A stretch of DNA of 64,000 nucleotides from Phycisphaerae bacterium (GTDB taxonomy: Bacteria > Planctomycetota > Phycisphaerae > Phycisphaerales > UBA1924), in NCBI GenBank assembly GCA_030432255.1, contig JAUIHS010000019.1:1-64000 (forward strand). The letters run 5' to 3'. Within the stretch, counting starts at the first letter, position 1; each line of letters starts with the position of its first letter. Shown here in pieces: positions 17,151 through 25,556 of this stretch. Under the pieces are notes generated by a model that saw nothing but the letters and a program-made list of their open reading frames with translations, had not been told where the DNA came from and ran no database searches. The translations under genes were made by a program, and so were the position numbers.

Positions 17151-18032
17151 TCACTCTGGATCACACACCACCCGAAAGCCGACCCAGCCGGCATCGGCGA
17201 ACCACCAGACGCTCTTGGGGAACTGCGGGTCACTTTCGTTCCACGACCGATCAGCGATCATCACGGCATCGCAGCCGATCTGCGCGATCTGATCCTTGTA
17301 GCAGCCTCCCAGGGCGACGAAGTCACCGGGGCCCCGAACGCACCACTCGGCGGCATTCCCCCAGAGGTCGTGCAATCCCAACTGGTCGGCGTCCTTCGTT
17401 CCAACAGGATGTGTCTTGCGGTCGGCGTTGTCGTCGAACCAGGCATGATCGGCTGCCGCGTCAGCGGCGATGCCGGCTTCAGCGCACAGGTAGCGCCACT
17501 CGGCTTCGGTGGGGAGTCGGTATGGGCGCCCGGTCTTGAGGCTCAGCCATTCGCAGAAGTGTGTGGCGCCCCGGGCGGACATCGAGATGGCGGGGTAGCC
17601 GGCGTGCCCGAAGCTCCGGTCCATTGCGATGTATGGCTTGCTCGGACGCGTCACGCCGTCCTCGTCGTCCGACATGTTCTCGGGCTCGTCGAGGCGGAGC
17701 AGGAAGACGTCGTAGAGGTCCCAGGTCACTTCGTGTCGGCCGACGAGGAAGGGCGCGACCTCGGCGGTCGCGCCGTCGGGCATCATGACCTGACCGCCGG
17801 CGACGCCGACCATGTCGAAGCTCAGCGCTGTTCCTGCGAGCGGTTCCTCGAAGTCGGCGGGGGCGTGCACGGCCGAGGGATTCGCCTGAGTATCGCGCTC
17901 ATCGATCGGCGCGCATCCGGGAAGGGAGAGCGGAATCGCGATGCCGATTCCCAAACACACCGGCAACGACGCTATGCTCCCGAGAGGACCACGCCCGGAG
18001 GACCGGTCATCACATGAGGGACAGGACGCCAT
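17151..18032 (-). CDS. formylglycine-generating-enzyme (SUMF1) domain lipoprotein
   Basis: The product has a lipobox (LSLPGC) followed by a SUMF1/FGE-sulfatase domain: FLVGRHEVTWDLYDVFL, GRPYRLPTEAEWRYLCAEAG, LGLHDLWGNAAEWC and WVGFRVVCD at the end. In planctomycetes most proteins of this family are not true sulfatase activators, and I could not confirm the paired active-site cysteines, so activity is open. The start is uncertain: ATG at 18032 overlaps the divergent apbE start by two bases, while a TTG at 17966 with GGGAG upstream would leave a 64-base divergent promoter region. It may be the first gene of the minus-strand run down to 9742. Confidence 0.8.
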   Translation of the reverse strand: MASCPSCDDRSSGRGPLGSIASLPVCLGIGIAIPLSLPGCAPIDERDTQANPSAVHAPADFEEPLAGTALSFDMVGVAGGQVMMPDGATAEVAPFLVGRHEVTWDLYDVFLLRLDEPENMSDDEDGVTRPSKPYIAMDRSFGHAGYPAISMSARGATHFCEWLSLKTGRPYRLPTEAEWRYLCAEAGIAADAAADHAWFDDNADRKTHPVGTKDADQLGLHDLWGNAAEWCVRGPGDFVALGGCYKDQIAQIGCDAVMIADRSWNESDPQFPKSVWWFADAGWVGFRVVCDPE

Positions 18033-19038
18033 GCGCCGCTTCACACTGACTTGTGTCATCGCGATTCTCGCTGGCCAACTGCTCGCCGGATGCGCTGCAC
18101 CCGAATCTATCCCGACCCGATTTGAGTTTAGTGAGATGACAATGGGCGTCAAGGCGCGCCTGGTGCTTTATGCCCCGAACGAGCAGGCGGCGCGAGAGGC
18201 GGCCCGCGCTGCCTTCGACCGGATGCACGATCTCGATGATGTGATGTCGGACTGGCGCGCCGATACCGAGGTGGCGCTGCTCCATGAAGCGCCCGCGGGC
18301 GTCCCCATACCCGTCAGCAGGGACCTGTGGGATGTCATCTCGCTCGCGCGCGACATCTCGGAAGCGACGGGCGGTGCGTTTGACATCACGGTCGGCCCGG
18401 TGGTGCGCCTGTGGCGCGAAGCGCATCGGACCGGCGAGTTCCCGCGCTGGGAACCTCTGCGTCAGGCGCTGGCATTGGTCGGGTGGCAGCGCATCGAAAT
18501 GGAACAGAGCGGTCGCCTTGTTGCGCTGGCTGAGCCGGGCATGCGCCTGGACCTGGGCGGGATCGGGAAGGGGTTCGCCGCCGATCATGCCGTTGCCGTG
18601 CTGCGCGATCATGGTGTCCGGAATGCACTGATTGATCTCGGTGGCGACCTCCGCGTCACCGGTCATCCACCGGGCCGCTCGGCGTGGCTGGTTTCGGTGC
18701 TCACGGGAGACGCACGCGCCCCCCGCCTGAGCCTGGCGCTCACCGATGCTGCCGTTGCCACCTCAGGAGACACCGAACAGTTTGTTGAGATCGGCGGGAA
18801 ACGCTACTCGCACATCGTCGACCCGCGCACCGGGATCGGACTGACTGATCGGGCGGCGGCAACCGTGGTTGCGCCCACCGCCGCGCTTGCCGATGCGCTG
18901 GCATCCGCGCTGTGCGTGGCCGGACCGGATCGCGCGGCGGACATCATCGGGGCCTTCGGTGTCGAGGGCAGGCTGACCTCAATCACGGCAGAGGGCCGGG
19001 TCCAGGTCGGTCAGATCAGCGCATCATCCGATCGCTGA
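18031..19038 (+). CDS. apbE: FAD:protein FMN transferase, lipoprotein
   Basis: The 335-residue product begins with a lipoprotein signal (lipobox LLAGC, about residues 17-21) and then an ApbE domain: MTMGVKARL, DDVMSDWRAD, GGAFDITVGPVVRLWR, LDLGGIGKGFAAD and YSHIVDPRTG. ApbE attaches FMN to threonine residues of exported or membrane flavoproteins such as NqrB/C and RnfG/D; no such target is in this window. The ATG at 18031 has a GAGGGACAGGA site upstream. It is divergent from the FGE-like gene with start codons that may share the bases CATG. Confidence 0.92.
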   Translation: MRRFTLTCVIAILAGQLLAGCAAPESIPTRFEFSEMTMGVKARLVLYAPNEQAAREAARAAFDRMHDLDDVMSDWRADTEVALLHEAPAGVPIPVSRDLWDVISLARDISEATGGAFDITVGPVVRLWREAHRTGEFPRWEPLRQALALVGWQRIEMEQSGRLVALAEPGMRLDLGGIGKGFAADHAVAVLRDHGVRNALIDLGGDLRVTGHPPGRSAWLVSVLTGDARAPRLSLALTDAAVATSGDTEQFVEIGGKRYSHIVDPRTGIGLTDRAAATVVAPTAALADALASALCVAGPDRAADIIGAFGVEGRLTSITAEGRVQVGQISASSDR

Positions 19039-19042
19039 CGGG

Positions 19043-19071
19043 TTGTCGGCTGCGGCGCGTCGGAGTAGAGT
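19043..19071 (+). promoter_or_regulatory. predicted promoter of the GldA-like operon
   Basis: TTGTCG (19043-19048), a 17-bp spacer and TAGAGT (19066-19071) precede the ATG at 19114. They predict a leader of about 36 bases with an AGGAGTGA ribosome site. Confidence 0.5.
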
Positions 19072-19113
19072 GTCCGACCCAGTTGATCAGACGTATCCAG
19101 CAGGAGTGAGTCC

Positions 19114-19902
19114 ATGAACGAGGCAGGTGGCCCCGTCCAGGCAGAAGCCCCCGCAGGAGCTTCCAGCCAACCGGACAGCCAACCACAGGAAATGATCGGC
19201 GCCCGGAATCTCACGAGGATGTACGGCGATTTCTACGCGGCACGCGATGTCAACTTCAGTATCGGTCGCGGCGAGGTTGTGGCATTCCTCGGTCCGAACG
19301 GTGCCGGTAAGTCGACGACCATGAAGATGCTGACCGGCGCGCTCGCGCCGACGAGTGGCGAAGCGCGTATCGCGGGGATCGGGGTGGCTGAAGATCGCCT
19401 CGGCGCGACTCGACAACTCGGCTACCTCCCGGAGAATGGCCCGCTGTATCCGGACATGACACCGAGGACGCTCCTCGCCTTCTTCGCCCGGGTACGAGGT
19501 CTTTCGCAGAAGCAGTTCCGTGACCGACTCGACTATGTCGTGAACCAGTGCCGGCTCAATGAAGTCATCGGCAAGCCCATCGGCAAGCTGTCCAAGGGCT
19601 ACCGCCAGCGCGTCGGCATGGCCCAGGCGCTGATCCATGACCCGCCGGTGCTGATCATGGATGAACCGACGGCGGGGCTTGACCCCAACCAGGTTGAGCA
19701 TGTTCGTGCGCTGCTCCGTGATCTAGCCGCGAGCAAGACCATTCTGCTCTCGACGCACATCCTCCGCGAGGTGAAGGCGGTGGCGGCGCGGGTGGTCTTC
19801 ATCTCGCAGGGACGCCTGGCTTATGACGGCCCGGTCGAAACACTGGGCGATTCTGAGGACGCCATGGAGAGTCGATTCCACGAACTCTCGGCGGCCAGTT
19901 GA
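19114..19902 (+). CDS. ABC transporter ATP-binding protein (GldA-like)
   Basis: The 262-residue product is a complete ABC ATPase: Walker A GPNGAGKST (residues 60-68), signature LSKGYRQRVGMAQAL, Walker B VLIMDEPTAGLDP and the switch histidine in LLSTHI. A 26-residue alanine/proline/glutamine-rich extension precedes the domain. The following two genes encode a fused ABC-2 permease/GldG-type protein and a DUF4340 protein, a set related to the GldAFG transporter of Bacteroidetes gliding and found widely in other phyla. The exported substrate is unknown. AGGAGTGA precedes the ATG. Confidence 0.92.
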   Translation: MNEAGGPVQAEAPAGASSQPDSQPQEMIGARNLTRMYGDFYAARDVNFSIGRGEVVAFLGPNGAGKSTTMKMLTGALAPTSGEARIAGIGVAEDRLGATRQLGYLPENGPLYPDMTPRTLLAFFARVRGLSQKQFRDRLDYVVNQCRLNEVIGKPIGKLSKGYRQRVGMAQALIHDPPVLIMDEPTAGLDPNQVEHVRALLRDLAASKTILLSTHILREVKAVAARVVFISQGRLAYDGPVETLGDSEDAMESRFHELSAAS

Positions 19903-19945
19903 TCCTGATTCCGGTTGACTCATTCAAGTTGAGAAAGATCCGATC

Positions 19946-22615
19946 ATGTTCCAGAAGCACGTGATTTTCGCGATCCTGAGACGGGAACTCGGTTCCTACT
20001 TCTCAAGCCCGACCGGGTACGTCTTCATCACGATCTTCGTCTTCCTGTCGGCCTTCGCCGCCTTCTGGCTGCCGGGTTTCTTCACGCGCAACCTCGCCAA
20101 TCTCGATCAGCTCAACCAGTGGGTCCCCGCGCTGCTCCTCTTCCTGATACCCGCCATCACGATGGGCACCTGGGCGCAGGAGCGCAATGACGGCACCGAT
20201 GAACTCCTCCTCACCATTCCCGCCCGCGATCACGAGATTGTCATCGGCAAGTACCTCGCCTGCCTGACGATCTATACCGTCGCGCTCCTCTTCTCGATCA
20301 GTCATGCCGTCGTCCTCGCGTATCTCGGTAACCCGGACCCCGGTCTGCTGCTGACCACCTACGCCGGCTACTGGTTCGCGGGCGCGGGCCTCATCGCCGT
20401 GGCGATGATCGCAAGCACACTCACTGCGAATCTCACCGTTGCGTTCATCCTCGCGGCACTCATCTGTGCTGCGACTCTCGTCGTGCAGGCGCTGGGCGCG
20501 ATCATCCCGGGGGCGTCGGCTGCGGACATCGCATCCGACCTCTCGCTCCCCGCGCGACTTGCCGACTTCGGCCGAGGTGTTGTTGATCTTGACAACGTGG
20601 CCTACTTCGTCCTGCTCATGCTGCTCGGACTGGCCGCCAATACGTTCCTGCTCGCGCGCCGGCACTGGTCCGGATCGCCCGGAAGCGCAGCGCGAACTGC
20701 ACTCGCAGCCGTGCGGGGGGTCGCGTGGATTGTGGCGGCCTCCGCGCTTCTGACACTCCTCGGTCGTGCCAGCCTCCGTGCTGATGCGACGCAGGAGCAA
20801 CTCTGGAGCCTGAGTCCCGCGACCAAGTCGCTGGTGCGCGACATCAATCCGGAGCGGCCGGTCCTTGTCACCGCCTGGGTGACGCCCGATCCACCCGCCG
20901 CGACCGCCTCGCTCCAGGAGACGCTCGTCGGCCTGCTCCAGGAACTGGATGATACGTCGGGCGGTAATCGCATCGCCGTGCGCATCATCGAGACGGAACC
21001 GCTGTCGGAAGAAGCCCGCGAAGCGCGGCGGAACTACAACATCCTGCCCAGAACGATCATGGCCGGCCCCTCGGAAGCGCGCCAGGGTGCGCGGGAGGTC
21101 TTCCTCGCGGCGGCATTCACGTGCGGTGCGGAGCAGTTTGTCATTCCCGTCTTCACCCCCGGTATTCCGATCGAGTACGAACTCGCACGCTCGATTCGCA
21201 CGGTCTCCCAGGTCAATCGGCGCAAGATCGGCATCATGGAGACGGAAGCGGAGATCTTCGGCGGCTTCGACTTTCAGAGCATGAACAGTCGGCCCGACTG
21301 GCCGATCGTGACGGAGTTGCGGAAGCAGTACGACGTCGTTCCCGTGCCGCGACCTGAGACGGGCGCCCAGATTCCGGATGACCTCGACGTGCTGATCATC
21401 CCCCAGCCCAGTGCGCTGGTTGACGGTGACGTTCCACCGATCATCGAGTGGGTTCGTGCTGGTCGCCCGACACTGATCCTTGAGGACCCGATGCCGCTTG
21501 TGAATCCCGGCATTGCCACGGCTGAGCGACGCGACGCGAACCAGAATCCATTCAATCAGAATCGCGGGCCGCAACTGGGTCCAAAGGCCAATCTGACCTC
21601 GCTCTACAACCTCCTTGGCATTGTCGCCCCCCCGGCGGAGATCGTGTGGGATGCCTTCAATCCGCATCCGCAACTGGCGGAGGTGCCACGTGAGTTCGTC
21701 TTCGTCGGTGTCAACAGCGCAAGTTCCTCGCCCTTCAGCCAGACTGACCCGGTCACGAGCGGGTTGCAGGAAGTCCTGCTGCTGGCACCTGGGTCGGTTC
21801 GACCGTCGCCGATGGCAGCGGAGGGCCTGAGTTTCGAGGCACTGCTCACCTCCACGACGAACAGTGGCTTCGTGCGGTTTGACGACATGCTGGTCCGTGG
21901 CTTCTTCGGTCCGACGGGCATCAATCCCAATCGTCGGCTGACACGAACCGAAGACGAGCACGCTCTTGCAGCGCGCATCACGGGTGGCGGCGGCGATGGT
22001 GCGTCCGACCTCAACGTGGTGTGGATCGCCGACCTCGACATCGTGTCGTCCACCTTCTTCGATCTTCGCGCGCAGGGTGGGCAGGATCTCGTCTTCGACA
22101 ACGTGACGTTCATCCTCAATGCCGTCGACGACCTGGCGGGTGACAGTTCACTGCTCGAACTGCGTAAGCGCCGTCGCGCGCACCGGACGCTCACGCGCCT
22201 CGATGCGGTGCGTGATCGGCAGGCGCAGGAGACGGTCGCGGCGGTGATGGAAGCAGGGGAGCGAGCGCGCGAACGCCTCGAGGAGGCGCGGCGCATCATG
22301 GACGACCGTGTCGCTGAGATCCGGAATCGGACGGATCTGGACGAGCGCACCAAGCAGATCCAGGCCCGCTCCGTGTCGGAGGCTGAGCAGCGCAAGTTTG
22401 ATGTGCAGTCGGAACGGATTGAGGACGAGAAGGCCCGCGCCATCGAAGAGGCGCGGGATCGGGCGAGAGCCACGATCGATGAGACGCAGTTCCGCATCAG
22501 GCTCGCCGCGGTTGCGTTCCCGCCTGTGCCGGCTCTGTTGCTTGCCCTGGCGGTCTTCGTTCAGCGTCGCCTCCAGGAGCGTCAGGGTGTCGTACGCGAT
22601 CGACTTCGTGGATAA
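19946..22615 (+). CDS. fused ABC-2 permease (GldF-like) and GldG-like protein
   Basis: The 889-residue product joins two parts normally encoded separately. Residues 1-240 are an ABC-2 permease with about six membrane segments (YVFITIFVFLSAFAAFWLPG, WAQERNDGTDELLLTIP). A further membrane helix near 255-275 leads into a GldG-type ABC-associated extracytoplasmic domain (about 280-720; VTAWVTPDPP, IPIEYELARSI, PTLILEDPMPL). A charged coiled coil (about 720-850) and a final membrane helix (LAAVAFPPVPALLLALAVFV) close the chain. It lies 43 bases after the ATPase gene and just before the DUF4340 gene, forming one transporter operon. Long minus-strand open frames beneath it are composition artefacts. 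Confidence 0.9.
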   Translation: MFQKHVIFAILRRELGSYFSSPTGYVFITIFVFLSAFAAFWLPGFFTRNLANLDQLNQWVPALLLFLIPAITMGTWAQERNDGTDELLLTIPARDHEIVIGKYLACLTIYTVALLFSISHAVVLAYLGNPDPGLLLTTYAGYWFAGAGLIAVAMIASTLTANLTVAFILAALICAATLVVQALGAIIPGASAADIASDLSLPARLADFGRGVVDLDNVAYFVLLMLLGLAANTFLLARRHWSGSPGSAARTALAAVRGVAWIVAASALLTLLGRASLRADATQEQLWSLSPATKSLVRDINPERPVLVTAWVTPDPPAATASLQETLVGLLQELDDTSGGNRIAVRIIETEPLSEEAREARRNYNILPRTIMAGPSEARQGAREVFLAAAFTCGAEQFVIPVFTPGIPIEYELARSIRTVSQVNRRKIGIMETEAEIFGGFDFQSMNSRPDWPIVTELRKQYDVVPVPRPETGAQIPDDLDVLIIPQPSALVDGDVPPIIEWVRAGRPTLILEDPMPLVNPGIATAERRDANQNPFNQNRGPQLGPKANLTSLYNLLGIVAPPAEIVWDAFNPHPQLAEVPREFVFVGVNSASSSPFSQTDPVTSGLQEVLLLAPGSVRPSPMAAEGLSFEALLTSTTNSGFVRFDDMLVRGFFGPTGINPNRRLTRTEDEHALAARITGGGGDGASDLNVVWIADLDIVSSTFFDLRAQGGQDLVFDNVTFILNAVDDLAGDSSLLELRKRRRAHRTLTRLDAVRDRQAQETVAAVMEAGERARERLEEARRIMDDRVAEIRNRTDLDERTKQIQARSVSEAEQRKFDVQSERIEDEKARAIEEARDRARATIDETQFRIRLAAVAFPPVPALLLALAVFVQRRLQERQGVVRDRLRG

Positions 22616-22627
22616 GGACCTCGAAAG

Positions 22628-24085
22628 ATGAGTGACATCGCAAAAACCATCCTCGCCATTGCCATAGCCGCCGCCCTTGCAGCCGGTGTCTGGCTGACGG
22701 GTTCCGCACCGGTGACGGACGAGCAGTTTTCGGATGAGGGAGAACTGTTCTTCCCGGAGTTCACCGATCCGCTTGAGGCGCGCCAACTCGAGGTCGTGGC
22801 GTACGACGAGGAGACTGCCTTTTACAGGGCGTTCAAGGTCGAATTCCGCGACAACCAGTGGGTCATTCCATCGCATCACAACTATCCCGCCGATGCGGAA
22901 GAGAACATGGCCTCGGCCGCTGCCGTTCTCATTGGCCTGACGAAGGCCCAGGTCATCACCGATCGCGCAGCGGAGCACGAGGAACTCGGCGTTCTTGCTC
23001 CGGATGATGACTCCGCTCCGGTCAGCGGCCGTGGCGTGCGCGTGACGTTTGCCGACGGCAACGGAAGTCAACTCGCATCGCTGATCATCGGCAGAACGGT
23101 CGGAAATGCGGCATCGTCAGAGTCAACGCGACGCTACGTGCGGCTGCCGGATCGGAACCGCGTGTACGCCGCGGACTTCGCGCACACCTTCTCGACCGAC
23201 TTTGCGGACTGGGTTGAGACTGATCCGCTTCAACTCACTGGGACGAACATCGATCGATACGAGGTGGATCGCTACTCGGTGGATGAGGCTCGGATGAGCA
23301 AGTCTGCATCCCGGCGGCTGCTCCTGACTCGTTCGTATGACCCGGCGGTGCCCACTTCTGCGCGTGACTGGAGCGTCACCGAGACGCTGGGCGATCAGAC
23401 ACGGAGGCCGGATGCGGGGCAGGCCGTGGATGCGGATGCGGTGGCGGAAGCGATCAATGCGGCGAAGCAGATCCGCATTTCCGGCGTGCGTCCGAAGCCG
23501 GAGCGATTGGCGGAGTACTTCGCGGGTCGAATTGATTCCCTCGACGTGCAGCAGTTCCTCCCGGAGTTCCTGAATCTGCAGTCGCACGGTTTCTTCCTCG
23601 GTGAGTCGGGGCAGTTGCTCGCGAACGAGGGCCAGGTGCGTCTGACGACGCGCGAGGGGATCGTGTACGAACTGCTCTTCGGGGAGGTCCTGTACGGCTC
23701 CGGCCGGGCGGTTTCCGCCGGGATCCAGGATGTCGTGTCGGGGGCCGATGGGGGCGAGGCTTCTGAAGACACGGAGTTCAGGTACATGTTCGTGGATGTG
23801 GCCTTCGCGGAATCCATGTTCCCGGAGCCGATCCCGCCCGCATCTCCACCGGCGCCGAGCGGGGAGGAGGGGTCGGAGCAGTCGGAACTGGCGGAGTACG
23901 AGCGGCTCCGGGCGGAGCGGGACGAGGCGATCGCGTCGGGGCGGGCCCGGGTCGCCGAACTGCGTGCTCGCTTCGCGAAGTGGTACTACGTGATCGATGC
24001 GGCGGGCTTCGATGCTCTTCGTCCGGCGTGGGAGGATGTCGTGGGGGTTGAATCCTCCCCTGACACGCTCCAGCCCCAAAATTGA
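22628..24085 (+). CDS. DUF4340 domain protein, membrane-anchored
   Basis: The 485-residue product has one N-terminal membrane helix (ILAIAIAAALAAGVWLTG) and a large extracytoplasmic region with DUF4340-like repeats (ADFAHTFSTDFADWVETDP is typical). A glutamate/alanine-rich helical stretch lies near residues 415-450. DUF4340 proteins are regularly encoded after GldG-type genes and are presumed subunits of that transporter. It starts 13 bases after the fused permease gene. Confidence 0.88.
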   Translation: MSDIAKTILAIAIAAALAAGVWLTGSAPVTDEQFSDEGELFFPEFTDPLEARQLEVVAYDEETAFYRAFKVEFRDNQWVIPSHHNYPADAEENMASAAAVLIGLTKAQVITDRAAEHEELGVLAPDDDSAPVSGRGVRVTFADGNGSQLASLIIGRTVGNAASSESTRRYVRLPDRNRVYAADFAHTFSTDFADWVETDPLQLTGTNIDRYEVDRYSVDEARMSKSASRRLLLTRSYDPAVPTSARDWSVTETLGDQTRRPDAGQAVDADAVAEAINAAKQIRISGVRPKPERLAEYFAGRIDSLDVQQFLPEFLNLQSHGFFLGESGQLLANEGQVRLTTREGIVYELLFGEVLYGSGRAVSAGIQDVVSGADGGEASEDTEFRYMFVDVAFAESMFPEPIPPASPPAPSGEEGSEQSELAEYERLRAERDEAIASGRARVAELRARFAKWYYVIDAAGFDALRPAWEDVVGVESSPDTLQPQN

Positions 24086-24103
24086 GCCCGATCAAAACAT
24101 CAA

Positions 24104-24133
24104 TTGGATCATGATGTACGGATCTGCTAGGCT
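24104..24133 (+). promoter_or_regulatory. predicted leaderless promoter of the Rrf2-family gene
   Basis: TTGGAT (24104-24109), an 18-bp spacer and TAGGCT (24128-24133) end six bases before the GTG start at 24140. Confidence 0.42.
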
Positions 24134-24139
24134 TCTGTC

Positions 24140-24607
24140 GTGATATCGCAGACCTCAGAGTATGCGTTGCGCGCGGTGATCCACCTCGCGCACTACAGTG
24201 GATCCGCCCGCACGACCCAACAGATTGCGGACGCCACGCGCGTGCCGTCCGGCTACCTCTCCAAGGTGCTGCAGGCCCTCGCTCGAGCCGGTCTGGTGCG
24301 GTCTCAGCGCGGCCTCGGTGGTGGCTTCACCCTCGCCCGGAACGAGGCGGAGGTCACCATGCTGGATGTCATCCGGGCCGTGGATCAGCCGCTGGAGCGC
24401 ATCAATGCGTGTCCGCTCGGTCTTGTCACGCACACCGAACTGTGCCCCCTCCACCGCAAGCTGGACGAGGCGGTCGAGTGGGTGGAGGCGTCCTTCGGAT
24501 CCACCATGATCGCCGACTTGCTCGGCAAGGGTGAAGTCGAACCTCTTTGTGATGCGAGCACCGAGAAGGATGTCACACTCCGGGTCACGCGGAACAAATC
24601 TGAATGA
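24140..24607 (+). CDS. Rrf2 family transcriptional regulator
   Basis: The 155-residue product has the Rrf2 winged helix: SQTSEYALRAVIHLA, TTQQIADATRVPSGYLSKVLQ and LVRSQRGLGGGFTLAR. Cysteines in INACPLG and ELCPLH are placed where IscR, NsrR and RirA bind an Fe-S cluster, but only two are close together in sequence, so cluster binding is possible rather than shown. The GTG start lacks a Shine-Dalgarno site. The stop overlaps the next gene by four bases (ATGA), so the regulator is coupled to a folate cyclodeaminase-like gene. Confidence 0.92.
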   Translation: MISQTSEYALRAVIHLAHYSGSARTTQQIADATRVPSGYLSKVLQALARAGLVRSQRGLGGGFTLARNEAEVTMLDVIRAVDQPLERINACPLGLVTHTELCPLHRKLDEAVEWVEASFGSTMIADLLGKGEVEPLCDASTEKDVTLRVTRNKSE

Positions 24608-25224
24608 CCGCACCGTCGCTCGATCTGGAGTCTCGTGGTGTCGGTGAACTCCTCGACGCCATCGCGGCGAAGGTCCCGACCCCCGGGGGAGGCGCCGTAG
24701 CCTCCGTAACCGGTGCCTTGGCAACGGCTCTGGTCGGAATGGTTCTGGCATACACGGTGGGTAAGAAGAAGTACGCCGAGTTTGCCGCCGATCACGAGGA
24801 CGCCATCAGGACCTGTGCCCGCACCCGTGAACTGCTGGCGCGCCTGGCACAGGAAGATGTTGACGCATATGCGGCGATGAATGAGCTGATGTCGCTTCCC
24901 GAGGACGACCCGCGACGCGTCGATGAGATGCCCGCGGTGGCACTCGCCGCGACACAGGTCCCGCTTGCCGTGGCGGCGACGGCATGCGATCTCCTGCGGC
25001 TCTGTGAACAACTGGCGACGCGCACGAATCGCATGCTTCGGAGCGATCTGGAGATCGCGGCGATTCTTGCGCGCGCAACGGCTGACGCCGCGCACTGCAA
25101 TGTCGCGATCAATCTGCCGACGCTTGAGAGGCTGGGAATTGCGGGCGGGATTCGGGAAGAAGCGGATGCGCTGGTTGGCCGTGCCTCGGCCCTGGAATCA
25201 TCGATTCGCGAGCAGTGTCACTGA
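24604..25224 (+). CDS. formiminotransferase-cyclodeaminase (FTCD_C) family protein
   Basis: The 206-residue product matches the cyclodeaminase domain family: AKVPTPGGGAVASVTGALATALVGMV near the N-terminus, a middle EDVDAYAAMNELMSLP and a C-terminal AHCNVAINLP. Members are formimidoyl-THF cyclodeaminases or methenyl-THF cyclohydrolases, all-helical and oligomeric. No formiminotransferase domain or histidine-degradation gene is adjacent, so a one-carbon folate role is inferred. It overlaps the Rrf2 gene by four bases. Confidence 0.88.
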   Translation: MTAPSLDLESRGVGELLDAIAAKVPTPGGGAVASVTGALATALVGMVLAYTVGKKKYAEFAADHEDAIRTCARTRELLARLAQEDVDAYAAMNELMSLPEDDPRRVDEMPAVALAATQVPLAVAATACDLLRLCEQLATRTNRMLRSDLEIAAILARATADAAHCNVAINLPTLERLGIAGGIREEADALVGRASALESSIREQCH

Positions 25225-25257
25225 AGCTGTTCGAGGGCTCAGGTCGATATCGCTTGC

Positions 25258-25503
25258 ATGCTGGACCGTCACGATCGCATCGACATCCCCGGTGTCCCTT
25301 CGCCCGAGCCATCGAGCGAGGGGGAGACCCGGCCGGAGCGCCGTTGGCTCGGCATTCTGTTCAACTGCTGCCACGTCTACGGCCGGATCTATCGCAACCG
25401 GAAGGGCGACGCCTACTCCGGCCGGTGCCCCTCCTGCGGCCAATCCGTGAATGCCAGCGTCGGTCCCGGTGGGACCACGAGGCGCATGTTCGGAACCCGG
25501 TGA
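25258..25503 (+). CDS. small zinc-ribbon-like protein
   Basis: The 81-residue product has an acidic, proline-rich N-terminus and then a compact domain with FNCCHVYGRIYRNRKGDAY followed by GRCPSCGQSV and GPGGTTRRMF. The four cysteines in two pairs suggest a zinc site. The codon use fits the neighbours and the spacing (33 bases after the cyclodeaminase gene) supports a real gene. I recall similar short hypothetical proteins in other planctomycetes but cannot name a family; function unknown. Confidence 0.7.
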   Translation: MLDRHDRIDIPGVPSPEPSSEGETRPERRWLGILFNCCHVYGRIYRNRKGDAYSGRCPSCGQSVNASVGPGGTTRRMFGTR

Positions 25504-25543
25504 ATGCCGCCGCAACCCTCCGGACGTGGTGCCAGCTTCCGCA

Positions 25544-25549
25544 TACACT
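25544..25549 (+). promoter_or_regulatory. -10-like TACACT before the gene at 25557
   Basis: The hexamer ends seven bases before the ATG, again predicting a leaderless transcript. No convincing -35 was found. Confidence 0.35.
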
Positions 25550-25556
25550 ATGAGCC

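Noticed and set aside
9742..18032. Complete restriction-modification or defence island
   Set aside because: Apart from the methylase, the neighbours are metabolic and no nuclease, helicase or integrase is present.
20003..21961. 652-codon open frame on the minus strand under the fused permease gene
   Set aside because: Its composition is histidine/arginine-rich with no known domain, and the plus-strand frame encodes clear GldF and GldG parts. A GC-rich codon artefact.
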